Assembly: GCA_051748565.1 (NCBI GenBank)
Contig: JBNJHN010000025.1
Location: 1 to 25,304, forward strand
Origin: SKPH01 sp051748565
GTDB taxonomy: Bacteria; Bacillota; Dethiobacteria; DTU022
Direction: 5' to 3'
Length of the DNA stretch: 25,304 nucleotides
The notes beneath the pieces were generated by a model. The model saw nothing but the letters and a program-made list of their open reading frames with translations. It did not search any database and had not been told where the DNA came from. The stretch's first letter is position 1. Every line of letters starts with the position of its first letter. A program made the translations under genes and the position numbers. Positions 1-7,270 of the stretch are shown in pieces.

Positions 1-369
1 AAATCTTTTCTCCATCTCGTTTCTGGCTTTCTGACCGGCTTTATTATAAACACTGTCAAGTTTCCGATCAGCATCAGATGTCTGGTCGGCCAACCTTTTC
101 GCCGCTTCCCCGGTTTTCCGATATGCTTCATTCAAAGCTGAATCCATATCTGTAGAACGATCTGCAAGTTTACGGGCCATCTCTCCTGACTTTTCATAAA
201 AATCATCTATTTTCGTATCCATTTCGGTAGAACGATCAGCAAGCTTTCGTGCCGCTTCCCCCGATTTTTCATAAAAACTGTCCAATCCTGAATCAAAACT
301 GCCAATGTAGCGGCACCATGTTCTGGCTGCGCTGCCTGATCGATCGTATGCATTATCTACGGAGGAGTC
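1..369 (-). repeat. Tandem 75-bp / 25-residue repeats coding for the C-terminal tail of the antiporter subunit
   Basis: In the antiporter frame, five consecutive units begin with Asp at 369, 294, 219, 144 and 69, a spacing of exactly 75 bases. The pattern is roughly D-x-x-[LIV]-[DN]-x-x-Y-x-[KR]-[ST/A]-G-x-x-A-[RK]-[KR]-L-A-D-[RQ]-[ST]-[ST]-[DE]-M. The middle units are most alike (shared cores such as YEKSGE and RKLADRST). The first unit, next to the membrane domain, is degenerate (contains RTWCRYIG), and the fifth is cut by the window edge after 23 residues. Codons differ between units, so selection seems to act on protein rather than DNA. High Asp, Glu, Lys and Arg with spaced Leu/Ile/Tyr suggests amphipathic helix, likely at the membrane surface or in a coiled coil. 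That structure is inferred. Confidence 0.92.
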
Positions 370-2142
370 GACGAATACCCCGGCCCGGCAGGTAACATCC
401 ATTAAACGGTGGGTAACGGGCTGGTATATAATGGCATAAACACTGAGCCACCAGGGAGGTTTCCATTCGAACCAGCCCCGATAGGCTCCGGGGATATATA
501 TAACCGCTGCCAAAACTATGACAATTAGCATTGCTTCAAGAGGGTGCCATTCAAAAAAATGGAAATGATAAAGATGGTCCATCCCATATCCTTCATATTT
601 AAGCATTTCTGCTGCCGGGACGAGGACCCGTTCCAGGATCAGGTTCGGAAAAAGACCGATCCCGATAATGACCAGGGCAAAACTGCTGAGCACAGCGTTA
701 ACCGATAGCGGCAGCCTATAGTTAATATCAAGTTTTTCAGGTACAGGGCCTAGGAAAACGCCACGAAAGAGCTTTATAAAGTAACAGATCGTAAGGGCAC
801 TGGTTAACACGAAGATCTTTTCTGCAAGGTTAATGCTAAAAAAGCCATAATCTTTATATGCTATGAGCAGGGCATCGTGAATCAGGGTTTTACTGGGATA
901 TCCATTAAATCCGGGGATGCCTGCAATACCGAAAGCAGCAATTACAAAGGTAACCGCAACCAATGGCATTTTCTTAAGCATTCCACCCAGGCGGGAGATC
1001 TCCAGCTCATGGGTATACATATAAATTGTTCCGACCATCATGAATAAACCTGCTTTAAAATAAGCATGGTTGATTACGTGGTAGACAGCACCGGCAAAAC
1101 CCATTCCCCCCTCAATGCCCATAAAGGTTGCCACGCCCAGGCCGGTGGCAATGTAGCCGATCTGGCTGACACTGCTGTAGGCCAGAATTCTTTTCATATT
1201 ACTTTGCAAAAGCGCCATTACCGCGCCGGCCAGCATTGTAACTATCCCAATCCACATCAAAACATTACCAATCAAGAATAGGTAGGATACATCGTTGGGA
1301 TTCAATTCGCCAGGGGAGGAAAAAAGGATTAACGAAACTCTTAAAATCCCGTAGGCTCCGCTCTTAATCAAAATTCCCGAAAGCAAAGCGCTGGCCGGAG
1401 AAGGGGCCACGGGATGGGCCTGGGGGAGCCAAATATGCAGTGGTACCAATCCTGCTTTAATCCCAAAGCCGATCAGGAAAAAAATATAGATTGCAGTTCG
1501 CTGTCCACCCAGCAACTCAAGCGCAGGGGCAATTTCCACCGACCCGGTAGCACCAAAGAGCATCAAGATAGCAAAAAGCAATGCCAAACCACCAAAAATC
1601 CCAAGGTAGAGGTAAAGAATACCCGCTCTCATTGCCTGTACGTCCTGCTCATGTATCACCAGGACGAAAGAACTTAAAGTCATCAGTTCAAAAAATAAAA
1701 AAAGGGTAAAAAAATCCCCGGCCATTACTACTCCAAGTGTAGCTCCGAGAGTAAATATAAGAAAACTGTAATAGCGGCGTCTGTTATGTTCCAGATCCAT
1801 ATAAGCCAGGGAAAAAAGTGTAGCCAGGAACCAGACTGTAGTGATCAGGAAAGCGAAGATCCAGCTGATCAAGTCAACCTTAAAAAAAAGGCCCATCTGC
1901 ATGAAGTCGACCAAATCGTAGCTGACAGTGCCGGTCAGGGTAAAAGGAAAAAGCATAATCACACCAATAAGTGCAGCAAACGAAATTGCAAGGGCGCAAC
2001 CCTTACGGGCCGTTTCCCAGAAATCTTTAAGAATATAGATAACAATGCCAGCCAGCATTGGCACTATAGTTATCCACAGTGGTAAGCTGGAATAGTAAAG
2101 TTGTCCGGCTTCAATAGCATAATCCGGGGCTGCGGCAAACAA
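1..2142 (-). CDS. Third antiporter-like subunit (NuoL/MrpA/MrpD family) with C-terminal 25-residue repeats; partial, runs off left edge
   Basis: Reading the minus strand from 2142 to base 1 gives 714 codons without a stop. The start is taken as TTG at 2142-2140, directly after the TAG of the upstream gene and about 9 bases after a GGGAGGG ribosome binding site. The body is a polytopic proton/cation-translocating subunit of the complex I/Mrp family. It has the TM5 glutamate in FFELMTL (about E152), the TM7 lysine in GFGIKAGLVPLHIWLP (about K229), the PVAPSPASALLSG loop, NHAYFKAG, and the late lysine in GFNGYPSK (about K418). After the last membrane segments (about residue 590) comes a soluble charged tail of tandem 25-residue repeats, still open at the window edge. 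It is the third antiporter-like subunit in a row and probably carries one ion path of an Mrp/Mbh-type complex. Family assignment is firm; the choice between MrpA, MrpD and hydrogenase-subunit names is not. Confidence 0.88.
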   Translation of the reverse strand, partial: MFAAAPDYAIEAGQLYYSSLPLWITIVPMLAGIVIYILKDFWETARKGCALAISFAALIGVIMLFPFTLTGTVSYDLVDFMQMGLFFKVDLISWIFAFLITTVWFLATLFSLAYMDLEHNRRRYYSFLIFTLGATLGVVMAGDFFTLFLFFELMTLSSFVLVIHEQDVQAMRAGILYLYLGIFGGLALLFAILMLFGATGSVEIAPALELLGGQRTAIYIFFLIGFGIKAGLVPLHIWLPQAHPVAPSPASALLSGILIKSGAYGILRVSLILFSSPGELNPNDVSYLFLIGNVLMWIGIVTMLAGAVMALLQSNMKRILAYSSVSQIGYIATGLGVATFMGIEGGMGFAGAVYHVINHAYFKAGLFMMVGTIYMYTHELEISRLGGMLKKMPLVAVTFVIAAFGIAGIPGFNGYPSKTLIHDALLIAYKDYGFFSINLAEKIFVLTSALTICYFIKLFRGVFLGPVPEKLDINYRLPLSVNAVLSSFALVIIGIGLFPNLILERVLVPAAEMLKYEGYGMDHLYHFHFFEWHPLEAMLIVIVLAAVIYIPGAYRGWFEWKPPWWLSVYAIIYQPVTHRLMDVTCRAGVFVDSSVDNAYDRSGSAARTWCRYIGSFDSGLDSFYEKSGEAARKLADRSTEMDTKIDDFYEKSGEMARKLADRSTDMDSALNEAYRKTGEAAKRLADQTSDADRKLDSVYNKAGQKARNEMEKRF

Positions 2143-3654
2143 CTATAGGTTCCCTCCCAGCAGTAGGAACGCTGCAGTCAGGCGTGACAGGGCAAAAACA
2201 ATATTATTAGGAGTGAGGCCAAATATTAAGGTACATAAAGCCAGGATAATCATAACAGATAACATACGAGGTGTCGCTTCCTCAATATCAAAATGTATTT
2301 CATGATGGTCATGGTCTTCATGATTAGCTTTACCCGGCATTTCAAAAAATGCCGGAATAATAATTGGCAGGTAATAAAGGGCATTAAGAAGGCTGCTGAT
2401 TAATAACACCAGGACATAGATGACCAGATTGGCATCAAGGGCCCCCAGGGCCAGGGTCCACTTGCTTAAAAAGCCGTTTAAAGGTGGAATACCGATCATA
2501 GCAAGTGCTGCAATCGAAAAACAGCCCATGGTTATCGGCATCTGCCTGCCGATTCCTGTTAAATCGGCAATATTCCGTTTTCCGGTTTTCCAGATAATCG
2601 CACCTGCCGCAAGAAAGAGGATGCTCTTCATAAAAGCATGGCTAAAGATATGGAAAATCGCTCCTGTGATAGCATTATTATTGATAATACTAAATCCGAG
2701 CAGTACATAACCAAGCTGGCTGATACTGGAGTAGGCAAGGCGGCGTTTAATATCGGTTTGGGTCAAAGCAACTGCAGAGCCCAGCAGGATCGTAATTACA
2801 GCTAATACACCTAATATCATATCCCAACCACTGCTTTTTAAAAGCTCCGGTGAAAATATATTAAAAATGACTCGCAGCAGCCCATAAGCACCGGTTTTCA
2901 GCATTATTCCTGAGAGCAAAGCGCTGGCCGGAGAAGGCGCAACCGGGTGAGCATCAGGCAGCCAGACGTGCAGAGGGAACATACCCGCTTTCATGCCAAA
3001 ACCAATCAGAAAACAGATAAACGCCAGGAGGGCCAGAAGAGAACTTTCCTGAATTATTACGCCGACACCCAGTGATACGGTTCCACCAAGCTCAAAAATT
3101 ATAATCATACCAAAAAATAAAGCCAAACCGCCGATGATGGTCATTACAAGATATTTATAACCGGCCTTTAATGCTTCTTCAGTTTCTTCATGAATAACAA
3201 GAATGTAGGCAATCAGTGACATTAATTCAAAAAAGACAAAGAGGCTGAAAAGATCCCCTGCGAAAAAAATACCCTGGCAGCTTCCGAGGGTAAATATTAA
3301 AACCGGGTAATAGCGGCTGCAGGCATGCTCTTTTGCCATGTAATCAATAGAGTATACAGTGCAAAGTAACCATACGAATGATGCCAGCGCTGCAAGGCAA
3401 AAACTAAGCAGATCAAGACGAAGCGACACTTCCAGGTTTGGTAAAACCTCGAAAAGGGTGTACTGAATTATGCCGCCTCCGATAACAAATGGGTAAAGAG
3501 AGAGGGTCAATATAAATGTAACTGCAGAGACAACCAGGGACAGGCCGTTACGTAAATTCTCAGAAAATCTACAGGAATACATTATTACGGGAGTCATCAA
3601 AATCGGGAATGCCACTATGCATATTGTTATTGCGATGACTGTTGCGCTATCCAG
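2143..3654 (-). CDS. Second antiporter-like subunit (MrpD/NuoM/NuoN-like proton-conducting transporter)
   Basis: This is a polytopic membrane protein of the proton-conducting antiporter family, about 503 residues from the preferred start. Visible hallmarks are the TM5 glutamate in FFELMSLIAY, the TM7 lysine in GFGMKAGMFPLHVWLPDAHP, the SPASALLSGIMLKTGAYG segment, IFHIFSHAFMK, and the late lysine in PPLNGFLSKW. A His/Asp/Glu-rich loop (2325-2293) lies before the last helices. Start choice: GTG at 3684 opens the frame but has no ribosome binding site. A GGAGGTG sits just upstream of a CTG at 3654-3652 with about 8 bases of spacing, giving an N-terminus that goes straight into the first helix, so CTG is preferred. 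The TAG abuts the TTG of the next gene. A gap of about 113 bases separates it from mrpD, longer than elsewhere in this cluster. It probably forms an ion path in the Mrp/Mbh-type complex. Confidence 0.9.
   Translation of the reverse strand: MDSATVIAITICIVAFPILMTPVIMYSCRFSENLRNGLSLVVSAVTFILTLSLYPFVIGGGIIQYTLFEVLPNLEVSLRLDLLSFCLAALASFVWLLCTVYSIDYMAKEHACSRYYPVLIFTLGSCQGIFFAGDLFSLFVFFELMSLIAYILVIHEETEEALKAGYKYLVMTIIGGLALFFGMIIIFELGGTVSLGVGVIIQESSLLALLAFICFLIGFGMKAGMFPLHVWLPDAHPVAPSPASALLSGIMLKTGAYGLLRVIFNIFSPELLKSSGWDMILGVLAVITILLGSAVALTQTDIKRRLAYSSISQLGYVLLGFSIINNNAITGAIFHIFSHAFMKSILFLAAGAIIWKTGKRNIADLTGIGRQMPITMGCFSIAALAMIGIPPLNGFLSKWTLALGALDANLVIYVLVLLISSLLNALYYLPIIIPAFFEMPGKANHEDHDHHEIHFDIEEATPRMLSVMIILALCTLIFGLTPNNIVFALSRLTAAFLLLGGNL
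2293..2325 (-). other. His/Asp/Glu-rich loop in the second antiporter subunit
   Basis: Translated in frame this gives NHEDHDHHEIH, five histidines and four acidic residues in eleven positions. It lies in a hydrophilic stretch between the late transmembrane helices and the final pair. Such loops can bind divalent metal or buffer protons at a channel mouth; neither is shown here. The two sister antiporter subunits have no equivalent cluster in the sequence read. Confidence 0.6.
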
Positions 3655-3767
3655 TACAACCACCTCCGAAATTCTTAATAACACTTATAGATATCAATGG
3701 CTGAATGTTGGAAATGCTATAACCTAAGTATTTCAACAAACAATTAAAATATTCCTTTCTCCCCGCC

Positions 3768-5246
3768 TTAAAAAAGCAACCTTGCTGCCTCTTCCAGTAA
3801 CGAGACAACAGGCCTTGAGAAAAAACCTGAAATAACAATAAAAATCATACCGGCAAGTAGAGAAGCCTGCATAAAACCGGGCACCTTCCTGGTATGATGA
3901 GGAAAATCTTCTTGATGCATAAACGCATTAATAACGATGGGCATATAATAAATTGCATTCAACAAACTGCTCGCTAATATGACCAGCACAAAAAATGGCC
4001 GGCCGATTTCGAGGGCACTGAGTGCCAGATACCACTTACTGATCAAACCACCGGTCCCCGGAATCCCAATCATTGAAGCACTGCCGATGGTAAAAGCCAG
4101 CATCGCCAGAGGCAGGACCCGGCCAATACCTGCAAGTTCTCTAATCTGCCTGACTCCCGTTGAATATATAATTACTCCTGCTGTCATAAATAGAAGTGCT
4201 TTGGTTACTGCATGAACCATGATATGATAAAAACCTCCAACCAGGGCCAGATCATGATGAAAACCGATACCCATAAAAATATAACTTATCTGCCCGATGC
4301 TGGAGAAGGCGAGCATCTTTTTTAAATCAGTCTGGATCATAGCATAGATTGATCCAAACATGGTTCCGAAAGCAGCCATCCACAATATTATTTCATTTAA
4401 AGGAATATTAGTAAGCATCGCCTTGGGAAATACCTGATAAAACATCAGGAAAAGGGCAAAAGCATAAATTTTTATAACCAGGCCCGAAAGCATGGCACTG
4501 GATGGAGTTGGTGCAGAAGCGTGAGCATCAGGCAGCCACACGTGCAAAGGGAAAAGGGCAGCCTTGGTCCCGAAAGCGGCGATAAAAAGGGCGGCTGCTG
4601 TAAAAATATTTAAAGGATAATGAATAATCGCTTCAGAGAGCTCAACCTGTAAAAAACTATAATTCAGGTAACCTGTAGCCATGTATAGCATTGCCACACC
4701 CAGCAAAAAACAGCCTGTACCCATCGCGCTTAAGATCAGGTATTTAAAGCTTGCTTCAAGACATTCCCGGTCCTCTTTAATCGATATAATCGCACATGCT
4801 GATATAGCGCATATTTCCATTAAAACAAAAAGGTTAAATAGATCGTTCGTTAAAGCAATCCCGGTCATTGAACCGACCAGGATAGAATAAAGAGTGAAAT
4901 ACCAACCGATTACTGTTTTTTTCAATTCATGTTTCAAATCACGCAGGGCATAAAGGAAAATCCAGAGACTAACACTGATCACAATGATTAATATATAAAC
5001 TCTTAGAGGATCTGCTCGTAATTCAATGCCCCAGGGGGGAGGCCAACCGCCTATGTGATAGAGGACCGTTCCGGATTGTAGAACCTGAACCAGCAGGGCT
5101 ATAGACATCACGAGTGCCGCCAGTAAAGATGCAGTTACAAAAGAAGCACTTATTTTTTCCGACCACCGGTAGAGCAGAGGAGATAAAAAAGCGGCAATAA
5201 ACATGACTATTATTATCAAGACCGGAAAATGATCAGCCAATACCAC
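3768..5246 (-). CDS. mrpD: MrpD/MbhH-like Na+/H+ antiporter subunit
   Basis: A 492-residue polytopic membrane protein, normal length for MrpD/MbhH. Signature elements are the GGWPPPWGIELRADPL loop near the N-terminus, the TM5 glutamate in FVLMEICAIS, the TM7 lysine in FGTKAALFPLHVWLPDAH, the APTPSSAMLSG loop, GGFYHIMVHAVTKALLFM, and the late lysine in GTGGLISKWYLAL. GTG at 5246-5244 is the start: its G is shared with the TAG stop of mrpC (TAGTG) and AAGGAG lies 9 bases upstream, so translation is probably coupled to mrpC. In Mrp and Mbh complexes this subunit carries one of the ion paths. Position after MrpB and MrpC matches the MbhF-MbhG-MbhH order. Confidence 0.93.
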   Translation of the reverse strand: MVLADHFPVLIIIVMFIAAFLSPLLYRWSEKISASFVTASLLAALVMSIALLVQVLQSGTVLYHIGGWPPPWGIELRADPLRVYILIIVISVSLWIFLYALRDLKHELKKTVIGWYFTLYSILVGSMTGIALTNDLFNLFVLMEICAISACAIISIKEDRECLEASFKYLILSAMGTGCFLLGVAMLYMATGYLNYSFLQVELSEAIIHYPLNIFTAAALFIAAFGTKAALFPLHVWLPDAHASAPTPSSAMLSGLVIKIYAFALFLMFYQVFPKAMLTNIPLNEIILWMAAFGTMFGSIYAMIQTDLKKMLAFSSIGQISYIFMGIGFHHDLALVGGFYHIMVHAVTKALLFMTAGVIIYSTGVRQIRELAGIGRVLPLAMLAFTIGSASMIGIPGTGGLISKWYLALSALEIGRPFFVLVILASSLLNAIYYMPIVINAFMHQEDFPHHTRKVPGFMQASLLAGMIFIVISGFFSRPVVSLLEEAARLLF

Positions 5247-5614
5247 TATTCCTGGCTCCTTATATCACATATTTCATCATAGTCACATGTACCGTAATAT
5301 CGATATATTTTTACGATCAGGCTTAAAGCATAGGCAGTAACACTTACGGCAACAACAATCCCGGTTAAAATAAGGGCACCCGGCAGGGGATTGACATAGA
5401 GTGTATCTGAACCCTCTTTAATAATGGGAGCCTGGGCACCGTATGTATAACCGATAGCAACAAACATAAGAAATACAGCGGCATCCATGATATTCATGGC
5501 TATTACCTTTTTAATCATATTCGCATGAGTAAGCATCGTATACATCCCGATTACAAAAAGGATAATCGCTACCATATAATAATAGTTATCGATGATGCCG
5601 CTTAGTAACTCCAT
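5246..5614 (-). CDS. mrpC: MrpC/MbhG (NuoK-like) subunit
   Basis: A 122-residue protein with three predicted membrane helices, matching the NuoK-like MrpC/MnhC/MbhG family. Typical features are a short N-terminal helix, KKVIAMNIMDAAVFL in the second helix region, the loop YGAQAPII, then NPLPGALILTGIVVAVSVTA leading into the third helix. The ATG at 5614-5612 has AGGAGG ten bases upstream, and the gene starts two bases beyond the mrpB stop. Its TAG overlaps the GTG of mrpD. In the complex this small subunit packs against MrpD and is thought to contribute to the ion channel. The short C-terminal tail is acidic and holds two cysteines (CDYDEIC), which I do not recognise as a family feature. Confidence 0.92.
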   Translation of the reverse strand: MELLSGIIDNYYYMVAIILFVIGMYTMLTHANMIKKVIAMNIMDAAVFLMFVAIGYTYGAQAPIIKEGSDTLYVNPLPGALILTGIVVAVSVTAYALSLIVKIYRYYGTCDYDEICDIRSQE

Positions 5615-5616
5615 CC

Positions 5617-6042
5617 CTATTTCTCCTCCTCTATAATATTATAAAAAAGAGTGACAATAGTGCTGGCGACCTTGATCCCTACAAAAACAGTTATGATCAA
5701 TATTGCCCCGGCACTAAAAAGCTCACCGGCCTGCCCCATAGGAAAGCCTGCAGCCTGGTTGGAAAGATAATTACCACCCATTGCTACCGCAACCAATCCT
5801 GTCAAAACATAGCCGAGTGCACCACCGCTTTCAAGCAACGAAGCAGTCTGGTGAGAAATCTGTTTTGCACCTGTTTCAAGGTTAAATGAAAGTGCAACCA
5901 GAACCAGGCTGGCTCCAAAAATTGCTCCTCCTGAAAAACTGCCACCCGGTGAGAGATGTCCATGTAAAACAACATAAATCCCATATACCTGGATAAAGGG
6001 AACAACCAGGCGACTTGTAATCCGCACTATTTGATCTTCGAT
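5617..6042 (-). CDS. mrpB: MrpB/MbhF subunit (MnhB domain)
   Basis: An MnhB-domain membrane protein of about 136-141 residues with four predicted helices. The family signature HGHLSPGGSFSGGAIFGAS is present after the first helix. The start is unclear. The first standard codon is GTG at 6027, but no ribosome binding site stands near it (the AGGAGG is about 25 bases away). Five codons upstream an in-frame ATC at 6042-6040 sits 10 bases after AGGAGG and would give an N-terminus IEDQIVRITSRLVVPF, which resembles MrpB proteins better. I place the start there tentatively. MrpB belongs to the membrane arm of Mrp and Mbh complexes; MbhF is the archaeal equivalent. It is tightly packed between the MbhE-like gene and mrpC. 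Confidence 0.88.
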   Translation of the reverse strand: MEDQIVRITSRLVVPFIQVYGIYVVLHGHLSPGGSFSGGAIFGASLVLVALSFNLETGAKQISHQTASLLESGGALGYVLTGLVAVAMGGNYLSNQAAGFPMGQAGELFSAGAILIITVFVGIKVASTIVTLFYNIIEEEK

Positions 6043-6064
6043 AGCAGTCTTCCCTCCTTCCCGG

Positions 6065-6406
6065 TCAGTGAGCCTTCATGGTTGCAACAACTGCAGCAAT
6101 CGCAACAAATAATACAGTCGCTTCGCCCAGGGTATCGAAAGCACGGTAATCTATAATTACACTGCTTATTATGTTAACTGCACCGGTTTCGGCCACACCC
6201 GATTCCAGGTATCGCCTCGGCACTTCGTTAAATGTGGGGTTGTCGGGGTTGCCGAATGCAGGCATTTCAGCAACGGTGAAGCTAAAAAGAAATATAATGA
6301 GGCCAAGCAGGTAAAAGGTTAAAATCGTCCTTGGCTCAATACCCATAAAAAACCTGAGGCAAAGGGTCAGGGCAATAAATAAAATTACTAAAAAGAAATA
6401 AATCAT
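6065..6406 (-). CDS. MbhE-like small membrane subunit (matches C-terminal part of MrpA)
   Basis: A protein of about 113 residues with a hydrophobic N-terminal helix, a second helix (ILTFYLLGLIIFLFSF), a hydrophilic loop (AFGNPDNPTFNEVPRRYLE), and the motif ETGAVNIISSVIIDYRAFDTLGE before a final helix. The DYRAFDTLGE segment is the hallmark of the MbhE / MrpA C-terminal domain. The frame opens with GTG at 6418, but ATG at 6406 has GGGGTGG eight bases upstream and goes directly into the first helix, so it is preferred. In Bacillus-type Mrp this domain is fused into MrpA; here, as in Pyrococcus Mbh, it is a separate gene directly after the MbhD-like gene. Confidence 0.87.
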   Translation of the reverse strand: MIYFFLVILFIALTLCLRFFMGIEPRTILTFYLLGLIIFLFSFTVAEMPAFGNPDNPTFNEVPRRYLESGVAETGAVNIISSVIIDYRAFDTLGEATVLFVAIAAVVATMKAH

Positions 6407-6427
6407 CGAACTAACCACCCCTAGTAA

Positions 6428-6667
6428 TTATTCAGATCTTTTGGTCTTGCTGATCGCGGCAATCATAAGCAGCGAAGCTACCCCGGTTCCGAGTGCCGCT
6501 TCTACCATGGCCACATCAGGGGCACTCAGCTGCTGCCAGATTATGGCCATAATCAAACCGAAAGATGAAAATAGGATTACTGCACTTAAAAGATCACGGA
6601 TATAAGCGACACCAATAGCGCACACTATTAAAAAAAGGAGCAGGAGCACATTTAGCACTTCAGTCAT
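6428..6667 (-). CDS. MbhD-like small membrane subunit (DUF4040, MrpA-derived)
   Basis: A 79-residue protein with about three membrane helices. The segment RDLLSAVILFSSFGLIMAI followed by APDVAMVEAALGTGVASLL is the conserved core of the DUF4040/MbhD domain, related to NuoJ-like parts of complex I and to the C-terminal region of MrpA. The frame extends upstream to 6703, but ATG at 6667-6665 has GGAGG seven bases before it and is the natural start. It overlaps the last eight bases of mrpG (ATGACTGA), implying coupled translation. Its presence as a stand-alone gene places the cluster with Mbh-type modules rather than classical mrpABCDEFG operons. Confidence 0.88.
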   Translation of the reverse strand: MTEVLNVLLLLFLIVCAIGVAYIRDLLSAVILFSSFGLIMAIIWQQLSAPDVAMVEAALGTGVASLLMIAAISKTKRSE

Positions 6668-6992
6668 CGGATATCCTCCGCTTTTCAATGGGACGAATTC
6701 CACTCTTATAAGCGGCCCGGGCTATTAGGTGAGCAGCAGTAGGGTTTGTTACCAGGATGAAAATAATCAATAAGGCCAGTCTTAGACCGACAGCCAGATT
6801 ACTTTTCAGGGCAAGAGATAAAAGAACCAGGCCGGCGCCCAGTGTGTCACATTTGGTGGTTGCATGTAATCTGTTGTAGACATCAGGCAAACGAAGCAGA
6901 CCAAATGTACCGACAAACAGGAAAAACAGCCCCCCGAAAAGGCATATAATAGAAATAAGATCGATAGTTACTTCAAGCCAGGCAGCGATCAG
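6660..6992 (-). CDS. mrpG: MrpG/MbhC subunit with apparent CTG start
   Basis: An MnhG-family membrane protein, about 110 residues when read from CTG at 6992. The family core GTFGLLRLPDVYNRLHATTKCDTLG is clear, preceded by a hydrophobic first helix (LISIICLFGGLFFLFVG) and followed by two further helices. The first standard start in frame (TTG at 6890) falls inside the core and would delete helix 1. No ATG, GTG or TTG lies between the mrpF end and the core. The CTG overlaps the mrpF stop as CTGA, like the common ATGA junction, and AAAGGGG lies seven bases upstream. It is a small subunit of the Mrp/Mbh membrane arm. The product is secure; the start codon is inferred. Confidence 0.9.
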   Translation of the reverse strand: MIAAWLEVTIDLISIICLFGGLFFLFVGTFGLLRLPDVYNRLHATTKCDTLGAGLVLLSLALKSNLAVGLRLALLIIFILVTNPTAAHLIARAAYKSGIRPIEKRRISDD

Positions 6993-7270
6993 TCCAGGGC
7001 CCCTTTCTCTAAATATTTTGCAACCCCTATGGTAGTTATAAAGCTCATCAATGCATAGATCATGGCAATATCCAGAAAATATACCTGCCCGTAAATACGG
7101 GCAATTAGTGTAATTATAATCAATGTTTTAGTCCCGATAATATTTATTGCCGCTACCCTGTCAGGGGCAGTCGGGCCGGCCAAAGCCCGGATTAAAGATA
7201 AAAAAATCATCAGCATGACAATAATTGCACCCAAACTATACGAAAAGTCCAATATTTGTGAGCTATTCAC
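6989..7270 (-). CDS. mrpF: MrpF/MbhB subunit
   Basis: A 93-residue, three-helix membrane protein of the MrpF/MnhF family. The recognisable core is RALAGPTAPDRVAAINIIGTKT, in which the conserved aspartate of the APDR motif is present, followed by two hydrophobic segments. The frame is open to 7315, but the start is taken as GTG at 7270-7268: it shares its G with the TAG stop of mrpE (TAGTG) and a GGAGG lies ten bases upstream. The 3' end overlaps the proposed CTG of mrpG. MrpF is required for antiporter activity in characterised Mrp systems; MbhB is the hydrogenase-complex homologue. Confidence 0.92.
   Translation of the reverse strand: MNSSQILDFSYSLGAIIVMLMIFLSLIRALAGPTAPDRVAAINIIGTKTLIIITLIARIYGQVYFLDIAMIYALMSFITTIGVAKYLEKGALD

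Noticed and set aside
1..369. CRISPR or DNA-level satellite array
   Set aside because: The 75-base period is in frame with a gene and conserved as protein, with differing codons and no spacer structure.
3647..3838. 63-residue minus-strand frame between the two antiporter genes
   Set aside because: It overlaps both neighbours in another frame, has no domain, and the gap it covers looks like plain intergenic sequence.
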